The notes under the pieces are model-generated. The model ran no database searches. It was not told the DNA's origin and was given only the letters and a program-made list of their open reading frames with translations. Source: Pandoraea anhela (GTDB taxonomy: Bacteria; Pseudomonadota; Gammaproteobacteria; Burkholderiales; Burkholderiaceae). Taken from it: DNA of 64,000 nucleotides. Shown in pieces: positions 8,696 through 17,942 of this stretch. The stretch spans positions 1-64,000 of the forward strand of contig NZ_CABPSB010000021.1 in NCBI RefSeq assembly GCF_902459655.1, in the 5' to 3' direction. The position numbers and the translations under genes are program-made. The first letter of the stretch is position 1. Every line of letters begins with the position of its first letter.

Positions 8696-8740
8696 GAGGA
8701 TGCAGAGGATGCAGAGGATGCAGAGGATGCAGAGGATGCG
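8696..8740. repeat. 9-bp tandem repeat, five units
   Basis: Five head-to-tail copies of GAGGATGCA, the last ending in G instead of A. They are perfect and so likely recent or slippage-prone. They lie outside any accepted gene. Confidence 0.9.
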
Positions 8741-8818
8741 GGGGTACGGGCGGTGCGGCGTGCAGTCGAAGACAAGGCCTTGCGAAGCGGTGAAGCAATG
8801 ATGTGCCGAAGCACAATA

Positions 8819-8863
8819 TAAAAAGCCCTGTCGAAGTTTTCTCCGACAGGGCTTTCTTTTTTG
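8819..8863. terminator. Bidirectional terminator hairpin
   Basis: AAAGCCCTGTCG and CGACAGGGCTTT form a 12-bp stem around a 10-base loop. A T-rich tail (CTTTTTT) follows on the plus strand and TTTATATTG on the minus strand, so it can stop transcription both ways. It may serve the second Liv operon, whose last gene ends about 260 bases away, or a small transcript in this spacer. Confidence 0.85.
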
Positions 8864-9123
8864 GCGGTGCGCGTTTTCGCGCTTGTTGTCTCCTCGTTCC
8901 TCGCCCCTATATCCTGCCGTGACGCGAACTGAGGGAGAGAATAAAGGAGCACCCAATGCACCACAAGTCAGCATTTACCCCTACGAATTAGGTTTTTTCT
9001 GACATTCATGCGCCAGGGTGACGAGTACGCGCCCCAGTCGGGTGCATTCGCCACGATGCCGTCTTCCAGTTTTTGCCCATTTTCCGGCCATTTCCGGACA
9101 TTTCCGGCCATCGGTGTCCCGAT

Positions 9124-10122
9124 TTACGACGACTGCGACATCGCCCGGAAGAACCGGCTGCGCGCCGTGAGTTCACCGACCAGACCACGCCGGAACGACA
9201 GCACGCAGATGATGAAGATCGCACCGATGACGATGGTCACCGACTCGCCGAGTGTCTGGAACCACGTCACACCGGTAGCCATGGCCAGCCAGGCGCCGAT
9301 ATCGCCGAGCTTGTTTTCCAGCACGATGATCACCACGGCGCCCACCACCGGGCCGAACATCGTCCCCAGACCGCCGACCAGCGTCATCAGGATCACCATG
9401 CCCGACATCGTCCAGTGCACGTCGGTGAGCGTCTCGAAGCCGAGCACCAGGGTCTTGGTCGACCCGGCGAGTGCGGCGAGCGTTGCCGAGAGCACGAACG
9501 CCAGCAACTTGAAACGATCGACGTCGTAACCGAGCGAGATGGCGCGCGGCTCATTCTCCTTGATCGCCCCCAGCACCTGTCCGAACGGCGAATGCACGAT
9601 ACGCATGATGAGCAGGAAGCCCGCCGCACAGATGGCGAGTACGACGTAGTAAAGCGTGAGATCCGAATCGAGCGGCAGCAGGCCGAACAGTGCGCCGCGC
9701 GGCACGCCTTGCAGACCGTCTTCGCCGCCGGTGAACGGCGCTTGCAGACAAAAGAAATAGAGCATCTGCGCGAGCGCCAGCGTAATCATCGCGAAGTAGA
9801 TGCCCTGACGCCGGATCGCGAGCAAACCGATCACCAGCCCCAGCACCGCCCCGGCGATCACCCCCGCGAGAATGCCCACTTCCGGCGTGAAGCCGAGATT
9901 GCGAATCGCGTACCCCGTGACATAACCCGCGCTGCCGAAAAACGCCGCGTGTCCGAACGAGAGCAACCCCGTGAAGCCCAGCAGCAGATTGAACGCGCAG
10001 GCGAAAAGCGCGAAGCACAGCACCTTCATGACGAAGACCGGATAGGCGCCCGCGAACGGCGCGACGATCAGCGCGAGCAGCAAAAGCGCATACAGCACAC
10101 GTTGTTGTATCGGTTGTTGCAT
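9124..10122 (-). CDS. livM: Liv-type ABC transporter permease LivM
   Basis: A 332-residue inner-membrane permease, with the LivM-family motif GFTGLLSFGHAAFFGSAGYVTGY near residues 49-71 and the conserved IKENEPRAISLGYDV coupling loop near 205 that contacts the ATPases. Unlike the permease of the first Liv locus it is a stand-alone subunit. It ends the second importer operon and starts 10 bases after the LivH stop. The ATG follows a GGGGCGGACA sequence. The substrate is probably a branched-chain or similar amino acid, as inferred from family and locus only. Confidence 0.93.
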   Translation of the reverse strand: MQQPIQQRVLYALLLLALIVAPFAGAYPVFVMKVLCFALFACAFNLLLGFTGLLSFGHAAFFGSAGYVTGYAIRNLGFTPEVGILAGVIAGAVLGLVIGLLAIRRQGIYFAMITLALAQMLYFFCLQAPFTGGEDGLQGVPRGALFGLLPLDSDLTLYYVVLAICAAGFLLIMRIVHSPFGQVLGAIKENEPRAISLGYDVDRFKLLAFVLSATLAALAGSTKTLVLGFETLTDVHWTMSGMVILMTLVGGLGTMFGPVVGAVVIIVLENKLGDIGAWLAMATGVTWFQTLGESVTIVIGAIFIICVLSFRRGLVGELTARSRFFRAMSQSS

Positions 10123-10132
10123 TGTCCGCCCC

Positions 10133-11017
10133 TTACTTTTGTTTGCCGAACAGCCCAGCCGGGCGCAGCAGCAACACGATCACCATGATGAAGAACACCA
10201 CGGTCGCCGAGGCTTCCGGGTAGAACACCTTGGTGAAGCCTTCGATCACGCCGAGCATCAGGCCGGTGACGATCGAGCCCATGATGGAGCCCATACCGCC
10301 GATCACGACCACCGCGAACACGGTGATGATCATCGACTGTCCCATGAGCGGCGAGATCTGGATGACGGGGGCCGCGAGCACACCGGCGAACGCGGCGAGC
10401 GCGACACCGAAGCCGTACGTAAGCGTGATCATCAGCGGCACGTTCACGCCGAATGCTTCCACGAGCTTCGGGTTCTCCGTGCCGGCGCGCAGATACGCAC
10501 CGATCTTGGTCTTCTCGATGATGAACCACGTTGCGAAACACACCACGAGCGAGGCGACCACCACCCACGCGCGGTAGTTCGGCATGAACATGAAGCCGAG
10601 GTTGGTCGCGCCGGAGAGCGCCTCGGGGGCGTCGAACGGCTGACCGGAGACACCGTAAATCGAACGGAATATGCCTTCGAGCACGAGCGTGATGCCGAAC
10701 GTCAGCAGCAGGCCGTAAAGATGATCGAGCTTGTAGATCCAGCGCAGCATGGTGCGCTCGATGACGATACCGATGACACCCACCACGATGGGGGCGAGAA
10801 TCAGCATGACCCAATAATTGAGGCCGAGATAGTTGCCGCCCATCCAGGCGAGCATGGCCCCCAGCATGAACAACGCGCCGTGCGCGAAGTTGATCACGTT
10901 GAGCAGACCGAAAATCACCGCCAGGCCGAGACTCAGCATGGCGTAGAACGAGCCGTTCACAAGTCCCAGCAGCAGTTGGCTCAACAGCGCCGGCAGGGGG
11001 ATGCCTAGTAATTCCAT
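10133..11017 (-). CDS. livH: Liv-type ABC transporter permease LivH
   Basis: A 294-residue permease of usual LivH length. It shows the LNVINFAHGALFMLGAMLAW motif in the first third and RAGTENPKLVEAFGVNV in the cytoplasmic coupling loop, and ends in RPAGLFGKQK. It forms the transmembrane pathway with LivM. It follows livK after a 97-base spacer that contains a strong hairpin, and it is 10 bases from livM. Confidence 0.94.
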   Translation of the reverse strand: MELLGIPLPALLSQLLLGLVNGSFYAMLSLGLAVIFGLLNVINFAHGALFMLGAMLAWMGGNYLGLNYWVMLILAPIVVGVIGIVIERTMLRWIYKLDHLYGLLLTFGITLVLEGIFRSIYGVSGQPFDAPEALSGATNLGFMFMPNYRAWVVVASLVVCFATWFIIEKTKIGAYLRAGTENPKLVEAFGVNVPLMITLTYGFGVALAAFAGVLAAPVIQISPLMGQSMIITVFAVVVIGGMGSIMGSIVTGLMLGVIEGFTKVFYPEASATVVFFIMVIVLLLRPAGLFGKQK

Positions 11018-11044
11018 CGAAATCGATTCTCTGGCAGAAAGGTC

Positions 11045-11068
11045 GCGACGGGACAGACGTCCCGCCGC
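11045..11068 (-). promoter_or_regulatory. Intercistronic hairpin between livK and livH
   Basis: CGGGAC and GTCCCG (11049-11064), extended by further G-C pairs, form a compact hairpin just after the livK stop. There is no T run on the minus strand. A likely role is to protect the upstream livK message or partly terminate, so that binding protein is made in excess over permease, as is common in binding-protein-dependent importers; this is inferred. Confidence 0.5.
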
Positions 11069-11114
11069 TATCGGTGCATCGTGACCTGATAACTACGCTA
11101 TGCGGTTGCTACGC

Positions 11115-12314
11115 TTACTTGAGCTTGCAGGTCGATTCGGCTTCGGTGGTGAAGGCCTTCTCGCCCGGAATCGTCGCAACGACCTTGTAGTAGTCCCACG
11201 GCGACTTCGATTCGGCCTTCGACTTCACTTGCATCAGGTACATGTCGTGGACCATCGTGCCGTCCTTCCGGATGTAACCCTTGCTGAACATGTCGTCGAT
11301 CTTGATTTTGTGCAACTGCTCCATGACCTTGTCGGCGTCGGTCGTGCCGGCGGCCTGCACTGCCTTCAGATAGGTCGTGGCTGCCGAGTAGTCGCCGGCT
11401 TGCAGGCTCGACGGCATCTTCTTCATCTTCTCGAAGTAACGCTTGGCGAAGGCGCGGGTCTTGTCGTTCTTGTCCCAGTACCAGCTATCGGTCAGGTACA
11501 TGCCCTCGGTGTTATCCAGCCCGAGCGAGTGAATGTCGTTGATGAACACGAGCAGACCGGCGATCTGCATCTTGCCCTTGATACCGAACTCCTTCGCCGC
11601 CTTGATCGCGTTGATGGTGTCGCCGCCGGCGTTCGCAAGGCCGAGCACCTGCGCCTTGGAATTGCCCGCCTGAAGCAGATAGGACGAGAAGTCCGACGCC
11701 GAGAGCGGGTGACGCACCTGGCCGACCACCGTGCCGCCGTTGGCCTTGACCACGTCGGACGTGGATTTCTCCAGTGCATGACCGAACGCGTAGTCGGCCG
11801 TCAGGAAGAACCACGACTTGCCGCCCGCTTTGACCACCGCCGAGCCCGTGCCGCGCGCGAGCGCGACGGTGTCGTAGGCGTAGTGCACGCCGTACGGCTG
11901 GCACTGATCGTTAGTGAGCGCGTCGGAGCCGGCACCGACGTTGATGTAGACCTTCTTCTTCTCGGCCGAGACCTTGTTCATCGCCAGAGCGGTCCCCGAG
12001 TTGGTACCGCCGATGAGCATATCCACGCCACCGCGATCGAACCATTCGCGCGCCTTCGAGGCTGCGACGTCGGCTTTGTTCTGGTGATCGGCGGTGACCA
12101 GTTCCACCGGCTTGCCGAGCACTTTTCCGCCGAAGTCGGCAATGGCCATCTTGATGGCTTCCGCACCGCCCTGCCCGTCGATGTCGGTGTACAGGCCCGA
12201 CATATCGGTGATGAAACCGATCTTCACCGTATTGCCATCGGCCTGGGCCTGCGAGGCCATTGCCGCAAAACCGAACGCAGCCGCAACGGCCAACGCCTTC
12301 ATCCGCATCGTCAT
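11115..12314 (-). CDS. livK: Liv-type periplasmic amino-acid-binding protein LivK
   Basis: A 399-residue extracytoplasmic receptor of the HAAT importer. MTMRMKALAVAAAFGFAAMASQAQA is a signal peptide and the mature chain begins DGNTVKIGFITDMSGLYTDIDGQGG. The ATG at 12314 has AAGGAG seven bases upstream. The chain continues with the two-lobed peripla_BP_6 fold and the conserved LIGGTNSGTALAMNKVSAEKK segment, close to the binding proteins annotated for branched-chain amino acids or short aliphatic amides. It lies between the ATPase and permease genes, in an unusual G-F-K-H-M order. Confidence 0.92.
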   Translation of the reverse strand: MTMRMKALAVAAAFGFAAMASQAQADGNTVKIGFITDMSGLYTDIDGQGGAEAIKMAIADFGGKVLGKPVELVTADHQNKADVAASKAREWFDRGGVDMLIGGTNSGTALAMNKVSAEKKKVYINVGAGSDALTNDQCQPYGVHYAYDTVALARGTGSAVVKAGGKSWFFLTADYAFGHALEKSTSDVVKANGGTVVGQVRHPLSASDFSSYLLQAGNSKAQVLGLANAGGDTINAIKAAKEFGIKGKMQIAGLLVFINDIHSLGLDNTEGMYLTDSWYWDKNDKTRAFAKRYFEKMKKMPSSLQAGDYSAATTYLKAVQAAGTTDADKVMEQLHKIKIDDMFSKGYIRKDGTMVHDMYLMQVKSKAESKSPWDYYKVVATIPGEKAFTTEAESTCKLK

Positions 12315-12393
12315 CTTCGTCTCCTTCGTGGATTTGATCGCCTGGGTCCATCGCCCGGCATGCCCGACCCGCAGGCCCACCGGGTAGCTCACC

Positions 12394-13185
12394 TCATACG
12401 CCCAACAACTCGTGCAGCACCGGCATCTTCGTCTCCAGCTCCGGAGCGCTGAAGCGCTCCACGATCTTGCCGTGCTCCATCACATAGAAGCGATCGGCCA
12501 GCGGAGCCGCAAAACGGAAATTCTGTTCCACCATCACGATGGTGTAGCCACGCGCTTTGAGCGTGGTGATCATGCGGGCCAACGTCTGCACGATCACCGG
12601 CGCGAGGCCTTCGGAGATTTCGTCGAGCAACAGCAGGTCGGCGCCGGTGCGCAGAATGCGCGCGACGGCCAGCATCTGTTGTTCACCGCCCGACAGACGC
12701 GTGCCCTGACTGTGGCGTCGCTCTTTCAGGTTCGGAAACATGTCGTAGATTTCGTCGAGCGACATGCCGCGCCCGCCATCTTCGCGACGATTGCCGCTCA
12801 TGCCGATGTACGGCGGCAGCAGCAAGTTCTCCTCGCACGACAGGCTGGCGAAAATGCCGCGCTCCTCGGGGCAATACCCCACACCGTGATGCGCGACCTT
12901 GTACGTCGGCAGATGAATCGTTTCTTCACCCGCGATGCGAATCGATCCCTGACGCTGGCCGGTCAGGCCCATGATCGCGCGCAGCGTGGTGGTGCGCCCG
13001 GCACCGTTGCGCCCGAGCAGCGTGACGACTTCGCCACGACCGACCGTCAGATCCACGCCATGCAGGATGTGCGATTCGCCGTACCAGGCCTGAAGGCCTT
13101 CAACTTCCAGCGCAGGGACATTCGTCCCGTTCTTGCCGCGCTCGCCTCCCTGATTGCCACCGTTACCGTACATAGCCGTCCTCAC
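12394..13185 (-). CDS. livF: Liv-type ABC ATPase LivF with altered Walker A (K64R)
   Basis: A 263-residue ATPase of the LivF family. The signature LSGGEQQMLAVARIL (~164-178) and Walker B LLLLDEISEGLAP (D188, E189) are intact, but the phosphate-binding loop reads GRNGAGRTTT (58-67): the invariant lysine is Arg, coded CGC. The DEISEGL form also replaces the common DEPTEGL. The N-terminus has a Gly/Asn-rich extension of ~22 residues before ALEVEGLQAWYG. Start: GTG at 13185 overlaps the LivG stop (GTGA) with GGAG upstream; ATG at 13173 is an alternative. ATP may be hydrolysed mainly at the site formed with LivG; a base error or damaged gene is the other option. Confidence 0.88.
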   Translation of the reverse strand: MRTAMYGNGGNQGGERGKNGTNVPALEVEGLQAWYGESHILHGVDLTVGRGEVVTLLGRNGAGRTTTLRAIMGLTGQRQGSIRIAGEETIHLPTYKVAHHGVGYCPEERGIFASLSCEENLLLPPYIGMSGNRREDGGRGMSLDEIYDMFPNLKERRHSQGTRLSGGEQQMLAVARILRTGADLLLLDEISEGLAPVIVQTLARMITTLKARGYTIVMVEQNFRFAAPLADRFYVMEHGKIVERFSAPELETKMPVLHELLGV

Positions 13186-13961
13186 CCGTGGGCTCCCTGC
13201 AATTCGCCGTCCGCCGTGCCCATATAGGCTTCCATCACCTGCGGATTCTTCGAGACTTCGTGATACGGTCCTTCCGCGAGCACCTCGCCGCGCTGGAGCA
13301 CGGTGATGGTGTCGGAGATGCCGGCGATCACATTCATGTTGTGCTCGACCATCAGAATCGTGCGGCCCGCCGACACTTTCTTGATGAGCGCCGTGACGCG
13401 ATCGACGTCTTCATGCCCCATGCCCTGCGTAGGCTCGTCGAGCAACATTAGTTCGGGCTCCATAGCAAGCGTGGTCGAGATTTCGAGTGCACGTTTGCGG
13501 CCGTAGGGCAGTTCGACGGTGAGCGTCTGCGCGAATTCGGTGAGACCGACTTCCGCGAGCAATTCCATCGCGCGGGCGTCGAGTTGACGCAGCGTGCGGC
13601 TGCTGCTCCAGAAGTGGAACGACGTGCCCAGATTGCGTTGCAGACCGATACGCACGTTCTCGAGCACGGTCAGGTGCGGGAACACGGCGGAGATCTGAAA
13701 TGAGCGGATGATGCCGCGACGGGCGATTTGCGCGGGGGCTTCGCGCGTGATGTCTTCGCCGTTGAAGGTGATCGTCCCGGCGCTGGGCACGAGGAATTTC
13801 GTCAGCAGGTTGAAGCAGGTGGTCTTGCCGGCGCCGTTCGGGCCGATCAAGGCGTGAATAGTGCCGCGCGCGACGCGCAGGTCGACCCCGTTCACCGCGG
13901 TGAAGCCACGAAACTCTTTGGTGAGTCCCCGGGTTTCGAGAATGAAATCGTTGTTCGCCAT
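13182..13961 (-). CDS. livG: Liv-type ABC ATPase LivG
   Basis: A 259-residue ATPase with Walker A GPNGAGKT at residues 40-47, a signature-like ELPYGRKRALEISTTL and Walker B LMLLDEPTQGMGHED. It partners the LivF with the altered Walker A, so it may supply the main catalytic site. The ATG at 13961 (MANNDFILETRGLTKEF) has GGAG upstream; longer forms are unlikely. It is the first gene of the livGFKHM operon and overlaps livF by four bases. Confidence 0.93.
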   Translation of the reverse strand: MANNDFILETRGLTKEFRGFTAVNGVDLRVARGTIHALIGPNGAGKTTCFNLLTKFLVPSAGTITFNGEDITREAPAQIARRGIIRSFQISAVFPHLTVLENVRIGLQRNLGTSFHFWSSSRTLRQLDARAMELLAEVGLTEFAQTLTVELPYGRKRALEISTTLAMEPELMLLDEPTQGMGHEDVDRVTALIKKVSAGRTILMVEHNMNVIAGISDTITVLQRGEVLAEGPYHEVSKNPQVMEAYMGTADGELQGAHG

Positions 13962-14445
13962 GTCTCCTGCCACATTCCTGGTTGGCGGTGCGAAGCACGG
14001 GGCGTATGCCGCAAGCCTGGGCACCATCGTCTGTGACAACCGCAAGGCAGGCAGATGACGCTATGGTTTGCGTCGTCGGCAACGTGCCCCGCGTCCCCGA
14101 TGCGACGCCGAATTCTTGGTTCGGTCGCTCATAAGGAATCGTTATTGTGTGGGGTTTGCTGCAACGCGATCATTGGGATTTGCACTAAGCTTCGCACCCT
14201 TCGAAACGCGCATGCGCACACGCATTGCGGAACGTTCGGTCATATAGGGCAAGCGTGCGCACAGCCCTTGTCCGACAAGGCTTTTGCGGCACACGCAAAT
14301 CGATGTGCGACAGCCGAAATCGATCCGCGATCGCCGCGCTATCGTCGCTCACCCGTCGGGACATTAGGTATTACTACGTAAGTTTTTGGGGAAATGACGG
14401 CAATGCCGCGCCGTCGCCGCTCGCTCTCCCAACGACCGTTGCGCG
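13962..14445. promoter_or_regulatory. Spacer with promoter region of the second Liv operon
   Basis: No gene is supported in these 484 bases. A perfect interrupted palindrome CCTTGTC-C-GACAAGG lies at 14266-14280, about 300 bases upstream of livG, and is a candidate operator. Stretches such as CGTTATTGTGTGG near 14140 could belong to the minus-strand promoter. No terminator is evident for the GMC oxidoreductase gene that ends at 14446. Confidence 0.45.
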
Positions 14446-16104
14446 TTAGCGCACCCCCGCCTTGCGCGCCGCGCGAATCATGTCGCTCGCGCGCTCCGCA
14501 ATCATGATCGTGGGCGAATTGGTGTTGCCGGAGGTGATCGTCGGCATGACCGACGCGTCGACCACACGCAAGCCTTGCACGCCGCGCACGCGCAGTTGCG
14601 AATCGACCACGGCGTTCGCATCGTCATCCCGCCCCATGCGGCACGTGCCGACCGGGTGGAAGATCGTCGTGCCGATATCGCCCGCCGCGCGTTTGAGGTC
14701 TTCGTCGCTCTGGAACGACGGCCCCGGCAAATATTCGCGCGGCTCGTAGCGCGCGAACGCCGGCGCCCCCACGATGCGACGCGTCAGCCGGATCGCATCG
14801 GCCGCCACGCGCAGGTCCTCCTGCGTGGACAGATAATGCGGCGCGATGCCCGGCGCAACACGCGCATCGGGCGACGTCAGATGCACACTGCCGCGCGATG
14901 TCGGACGCAGATTGCACACCGACGCCGTGAATGCATTGAACTTGTGCAACGGCTCGCCGAACTTCTCCAGCGACAACGGCTGCACGTGATACTCCAGATC
15001 GGGGCGCGCAATGTCGTCACGACTGCGCGCGAACGCCCCGAGTTGCGACGGCGCCATGCTCATCGGCCCGCGCTGCGTGAACACGTACTGCATGCCGATC
15101 GTCAGCTTGCCGAGCAGACTGTTCGCCGTGAGATTGAGCGTCTTCGCACCGCGCAGTTTGTACACCGTGCGCAACTGCAAATGGTCCTGCAAGTTCTCGC
15201 CGACCCCCGGCAGGTGCGACACCACATCGATGCCGAAACCGCGCAACCGCTCACCGTCGCCGATGCCCGAGACTTCGAGCAGATGCGGCGAATTGACCGC
15301 GCCCGCCGCCAGAATCGTCTCGACGTTGGCGAGCGCCGTGAAGTCCTGGTTGCCGCCGCGATACGCCACGCCCGTGCAACGCGTGCCGTCGAACAGCAAA
15401 CGGCTCACGCTCGCGCCGGTGATCACGGTCAGATTCGGACGCTGCGACGCCGGTCGCAGAAATCCCTTCGCCGCGCTCCAGCGCACGCCGCGTCGCTGAT
15501 TCACTTCGAAATAGCCGATGCCGAAGTTGTCGCCGCGATTGAAATCGTCCGTTTTCGGAATGCCGATCTGCTCGGCTGCGTCGGCAAACGAATCGAGCAC
15601 ACGCCATGACAGCCGCTGCTTCTCCACACGCCATTCGCCGCCGCTGCCGTGAAACTCGGTGCTGCCCTTGTAGTGGTCTTCGCTGCGCTTGAACAGCGGC
15701 AGTACGTTGTCCCAACGCCAGCCGTCGTCGCCTGTCGCGTCGGCCCACACGTCGTAATCTTCACGCTGCCCGCGCATGTAAATCATGCCGTTGATCGACG
15801 AGCTGCCGCCGAGTACCCGACCGCGCGGATAGGCGAGCGAGCGACCGTTCAGACCGTCTTCCGCCTGCGTGCGATACAGCCAGTCCGTGCGCGGATTGCC
15901 GATGCAATAGAGATAGCCGACGGGAATGTGAATCCAGTGATAGTCGTCCTTGCCGCCCGCTTCGAGGAGCAGTACGGAGACGTCCGGGTCCTGCGTCAGC
16001 CGGTTCGCCAGCACGCACCCGGCCGACCCGGCCCCGACGATGACGTAATCGAAGCGCTCCTGTTTTTCCGAAGGCTTATCCGTATGCAACGCCTGCTTGC
16101 TCAT
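14446..16104 (-). CDS. GMC-family FAD-dependent oxidoreductase (choline/alcohol dehydrogenase type)
   Basis: A 552-residue flavoenzyme of the glucose-methanol-choline family, which oxidises an alcohol to an aldehyde. The FAD-binding motif VIVGAGSAGCVLANRL is at ~21-36, GMC signature 1 is seen in YPRGRVLGGSSSINGMIYMRG and signature 2 in AGAVNSPHLLEVSGIGD. The active-site region TTIFHPVGTCRMG and the late SGNTNSPTIMIAER supply the His-Asn pair. The start at 16104 (MSKQALHTDK) follows CGGGA; a longer form is possible. It lies 110 bases after mmsA on the same strand, suggesting joint use: the GMC enzyme could make an aldehyde that the dehydrogenase oxidises. The exact substrate is unknown. Confidence 0.9.
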   Translation of the reverse strand: MSKQALHTDKPSEKQERFDYVIVGAGSAGCVLANRLTQDPDVSVLLLEAGGKDDYHWIHIPVGYLYCIGNPRTDWLYRTQAEDGLNGRSLAYPRGRVLGGSSSINGMIYMRGQREDYDVWADATGDDGWRWDNVLPLFKRSEDHYKGSTEFHGSGGEWRVEKQRLSWRVLDSFADAAEQIGIPKTDDFNRGDNFGIGYFEVNQRRGVRWSAAKGFLRPASQRPNLTVITGASVSRLLFDGTRCTGVAYRGGNQDFTALANVETILAAGAVNSPHLLEVSGIGDGERLRGFGIDVVSHLPGVGENLQDHLQLRTVYKLRGAKTLNLTANSLLGKLTIGMQYVFTQRGPMSMAPSQLGAFARSRDDIARPDLEYHVQPLSLEKFGEPLHKFNAFTASVCNLRPTSRGSVHLTSPDARVAPGIAPHYLSTQEDLRVAADAIRLTRRIVGAPAFARYEPREYLPGPSFQSDEDLKRAAGDIGTTIFHPVGTCRMGRDDDANAVVDSQLRVRGVQGLRVVDASVMPTITSGNTNSPTIMIAERASDMIRAARKAGVR

Positions 16105-16214
16105 TCCCGCATGTCTCCGTCGATGGCGCAGCACTCGCCATGGTGCGGTGCCGGCTCTGGTGCGGCACCCGAGTGGGGTGGACTCTCGCCACCCCGCACG
16201 GGTTCATTTTTGAA

Positions 16215-17723
16215 TCACTTCGCCACCGGCATCGTAAACTCGGCCCCCTTCGCGATGCTGTCCGGCCAACGCTGCATCACGCTCTTGAAGCGGGTGTAAA
16301 AGCGAATGCCCTCCTCGCCATAGGCATGATGATCGCCGAACAGCGAGCGCTTCCACCCGCCGAACGACTGCCATGCCATCGGCACCGGAATCGGCACGTT
16401 GATTCCCACCATGCCGATCTTCACCTGACGCGAGAATGCGCGCGCCACCCCGCCGTCGCTCGTAAAACACGACACGCCGTTGCCGAACTCATGCGCGTTG
16501 ATGAGCTCGATGGCCGAGGCCAGATCGGGCACGCGCACCACCGCCAGCACCGGTCCGAAAATCTCTTCGCGATAGATGCGCATCTCGGGCGTGACATGAT
16601 CGAACAGCGTGCCGCCGAGGAAGAATCCCTGCTCGTGCCCCGGCACCGTCAAACCGCGTCCGTCGACGAGAAGCGTCGCGCCCGCGCTCACGCCTTGTGC
16701 AATATAGTCCTCAATCTTCGCCTTGTGGGCGGCCGTGACGACCGGCCCCATTTCCGAGGCGTCGTCCACGCCCGGTCCGACACGCAGTGCCTTCACGCGC
16801 GGCGCCAGCGCCTCGACCAGCCGATCCGCCACCTGTCCCACGGCCACCGCCACCGAAATCGCCATGCAGCGCTCGCCGGCCGACCCGTAAGCCGCACCGA
16901 TCAGCGCATCGACCGCCTGATCGAGATTCGCATCGGGCATGACGACGAGATGGTTCTTCGCGCCGCCCAGCGCCTGCACCCGCTTGCCGCGTCGCGTGCC
17001 TTCCGTGTAGATGAACTCGGCAATCGGCGTGGAGCCGACGAACGACAGCGCCTCGACGTCCGGGTGCGCCAGCAACGCGTCGACCGCGACCTTGTCGCCC
17101 TGCACCACGTTGAACACACCGTCGGGCAACCCGGCCTCGCGCAGCAGATCGGCGATCAGCAGACTGGCCGACGGATCGCGCTCCGACGGCTTGAGCACGA
17201 ACGTGTTGCCGCAGGCGAGCGCGATCGGGAACATCCACATCGGCACCATCACCGGGAAGTTGAACGGCGTGATACCGGCACACACCCCGACCGGCTGACG
17301 CAGATGCCAGTTGTCGATGCCGCCGCCGATGTTGTCGCTGTGCTTGCCCATGAGCAGATTCGGCGCACCGCAGGCGTACTCGACGATCTCGATGCCGCGC
17401 GTGACTTCGCCGCGTGCGTCGGAGAACACCTTGCCGTGCTCCCGCGTGATGATGCGCGCGAGTTCGTCCTGATGCGCATCGAGCAGCGCCTTGAACTTGA
17501 AAAGCACCCGGGCGCGCTTGAGCGGCGCGGTCTCGGACCACGACGGCAGCGCAGCCCTGGCGGCCGCCACGGCGGCATTCACATCCTGCACGCTGGCCAG
17601 CGCGACGCGCGCACCGACCTTGCCCTGCGCCGGATCGAAGACCTCGGCGAAGCGCTCGCCGTCGCCCGCCACCCGCTGGCCGCCAATGAAGTGCTGGATC
17701 GTTGGAATATCAGCATTGCTCAT
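16215..17723 (-). CDS. mmsA: CoA-acylating (methyl)malonate-semialdehyde dehydrogenase
   Basis: A 502-residue aldehyde dehydrogenase of the MmsA/IolA subgroup, which converts methylmalonate or malonate semialdehyde plus CoA and NAD to propionyl- or acetyl-CoA in valine, beta-alanine or inositol breakdown. The catalytic cysteine is C286 in [14 protein letters not shown], a subgroup hallmark, and [19 protein letters not shown] at ~151-169 is equally characteristic. The ATG at 17723 follows AGGGA; in-frame upstream starts have poorer signals. It is divergent from a LysR gene, which probably controls it. Confidence 0.92.
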   Translation of the reverse strand: MSNADIPTIQHFIGGQRVAGDGERFAEVFDPAQGKVGARVALASVQDVNAAVAAARAALPSWSETAPLKRARVLFKFKALLDAHQDELARIITREHGKVFSDARGEVTRGIEIVEYACGAPNLLMGKHSDNIGGGIDNWHLRQPVGVCAGITPFNFPVMVPMWMFPIALACGNTFVLKPSERDPSASLLIADLLREAGLPDGVFNVVQGDKVAVDALLAHPDVEALSFVGSTPIAEFIYTEGTRRGKRVQALGGAKNHLVVMPDANLDQAVDALIGAAYGSAGERCMAISVAVAVGQVADRLVEALAPRVKALRVGPGVDDASEMGPVVTAAHKAKIEDYIAQGVSAGATLLVDGRGLTVPGHEQGFFLGGTLFDHVTPEMRIYREEIFGPVLAVVRVPDLASAIELINAHEFGNGVSCFTSDGGVARAFSRQVKIGMVGINVPIPVPMAWQSFGGWKRSLFGDHHAYGEEGIRFYTRFKSVMQRWPDSIAKGAEFTMPVAK

Positions 17724-17830
17724 GTTCGTTCCCTGGAATTTGGCGACATCGACGGGGCCGCCGCTCAGCTGCGCTAACACGTCGACCGGCGCAGTCATGC
17801 GACGCGTGCGACGATGAGCCACAAGCGTAC

Positions 17831-17847
17831 TGCTGCGCTGCGCAGCA
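17831..17847. promoter_or_regulatory. Palindrome in the mmsA/LysR spacer
   Basis: TGCTGCG-CTG-CGCAGCA is a perfect 7-3-7 inverted repeat between the divergent genes. It may be an accessory operator. Confidence 0.45.
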
Positions 17848-17870
17848 ATCCAATGAGAAATTATCAAAAG

Positions 17871-17893
17871 CAATATAAGATTCCTTTATATTG
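17871..17893. promoter_or_regulatory. Candidate LysR-type regulator binding site
   Basis: CAATATA and TATATTG form an inverted repeat spaced by nine bases, containing the T-N11-A pattern expected for LysR-type proteins, in an AT-rich stretch 50 bases before the LysR gene and 150 before mmsA. Its place in a divergent promoter region supports binding by the adjacent regulator. Confidence 0.6.
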
Positions 17894-17942
17894 ATTCCGT
17901 GAGGTCGCCAGCGACCTCGCTCGTCACGCCGACGGCCACCCT

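Larger units (their letters stand above)
8413..9123. other. 711-base spacer without a confident gene
   Basis: Open frames on both strands are low-complexity or repeat-driven (for example a PLHPLHPLHP run) and are not accepted. The spacer contains a 9-bp minisatellite (8696-8740), a strong two-way terminator hairpin (8819-8863) and three copies of an ATTTCCGG-type 11-mer at about 9078-9112. A small RNA ending at the hairpin is possible. Confidence 0.6.

Noticed and set aside
8406-8816. Minus frame with LHP repeats
   Set aside because: It is the translation of a 9-bp tandem repeat with no homology, poor start and no conserved context.
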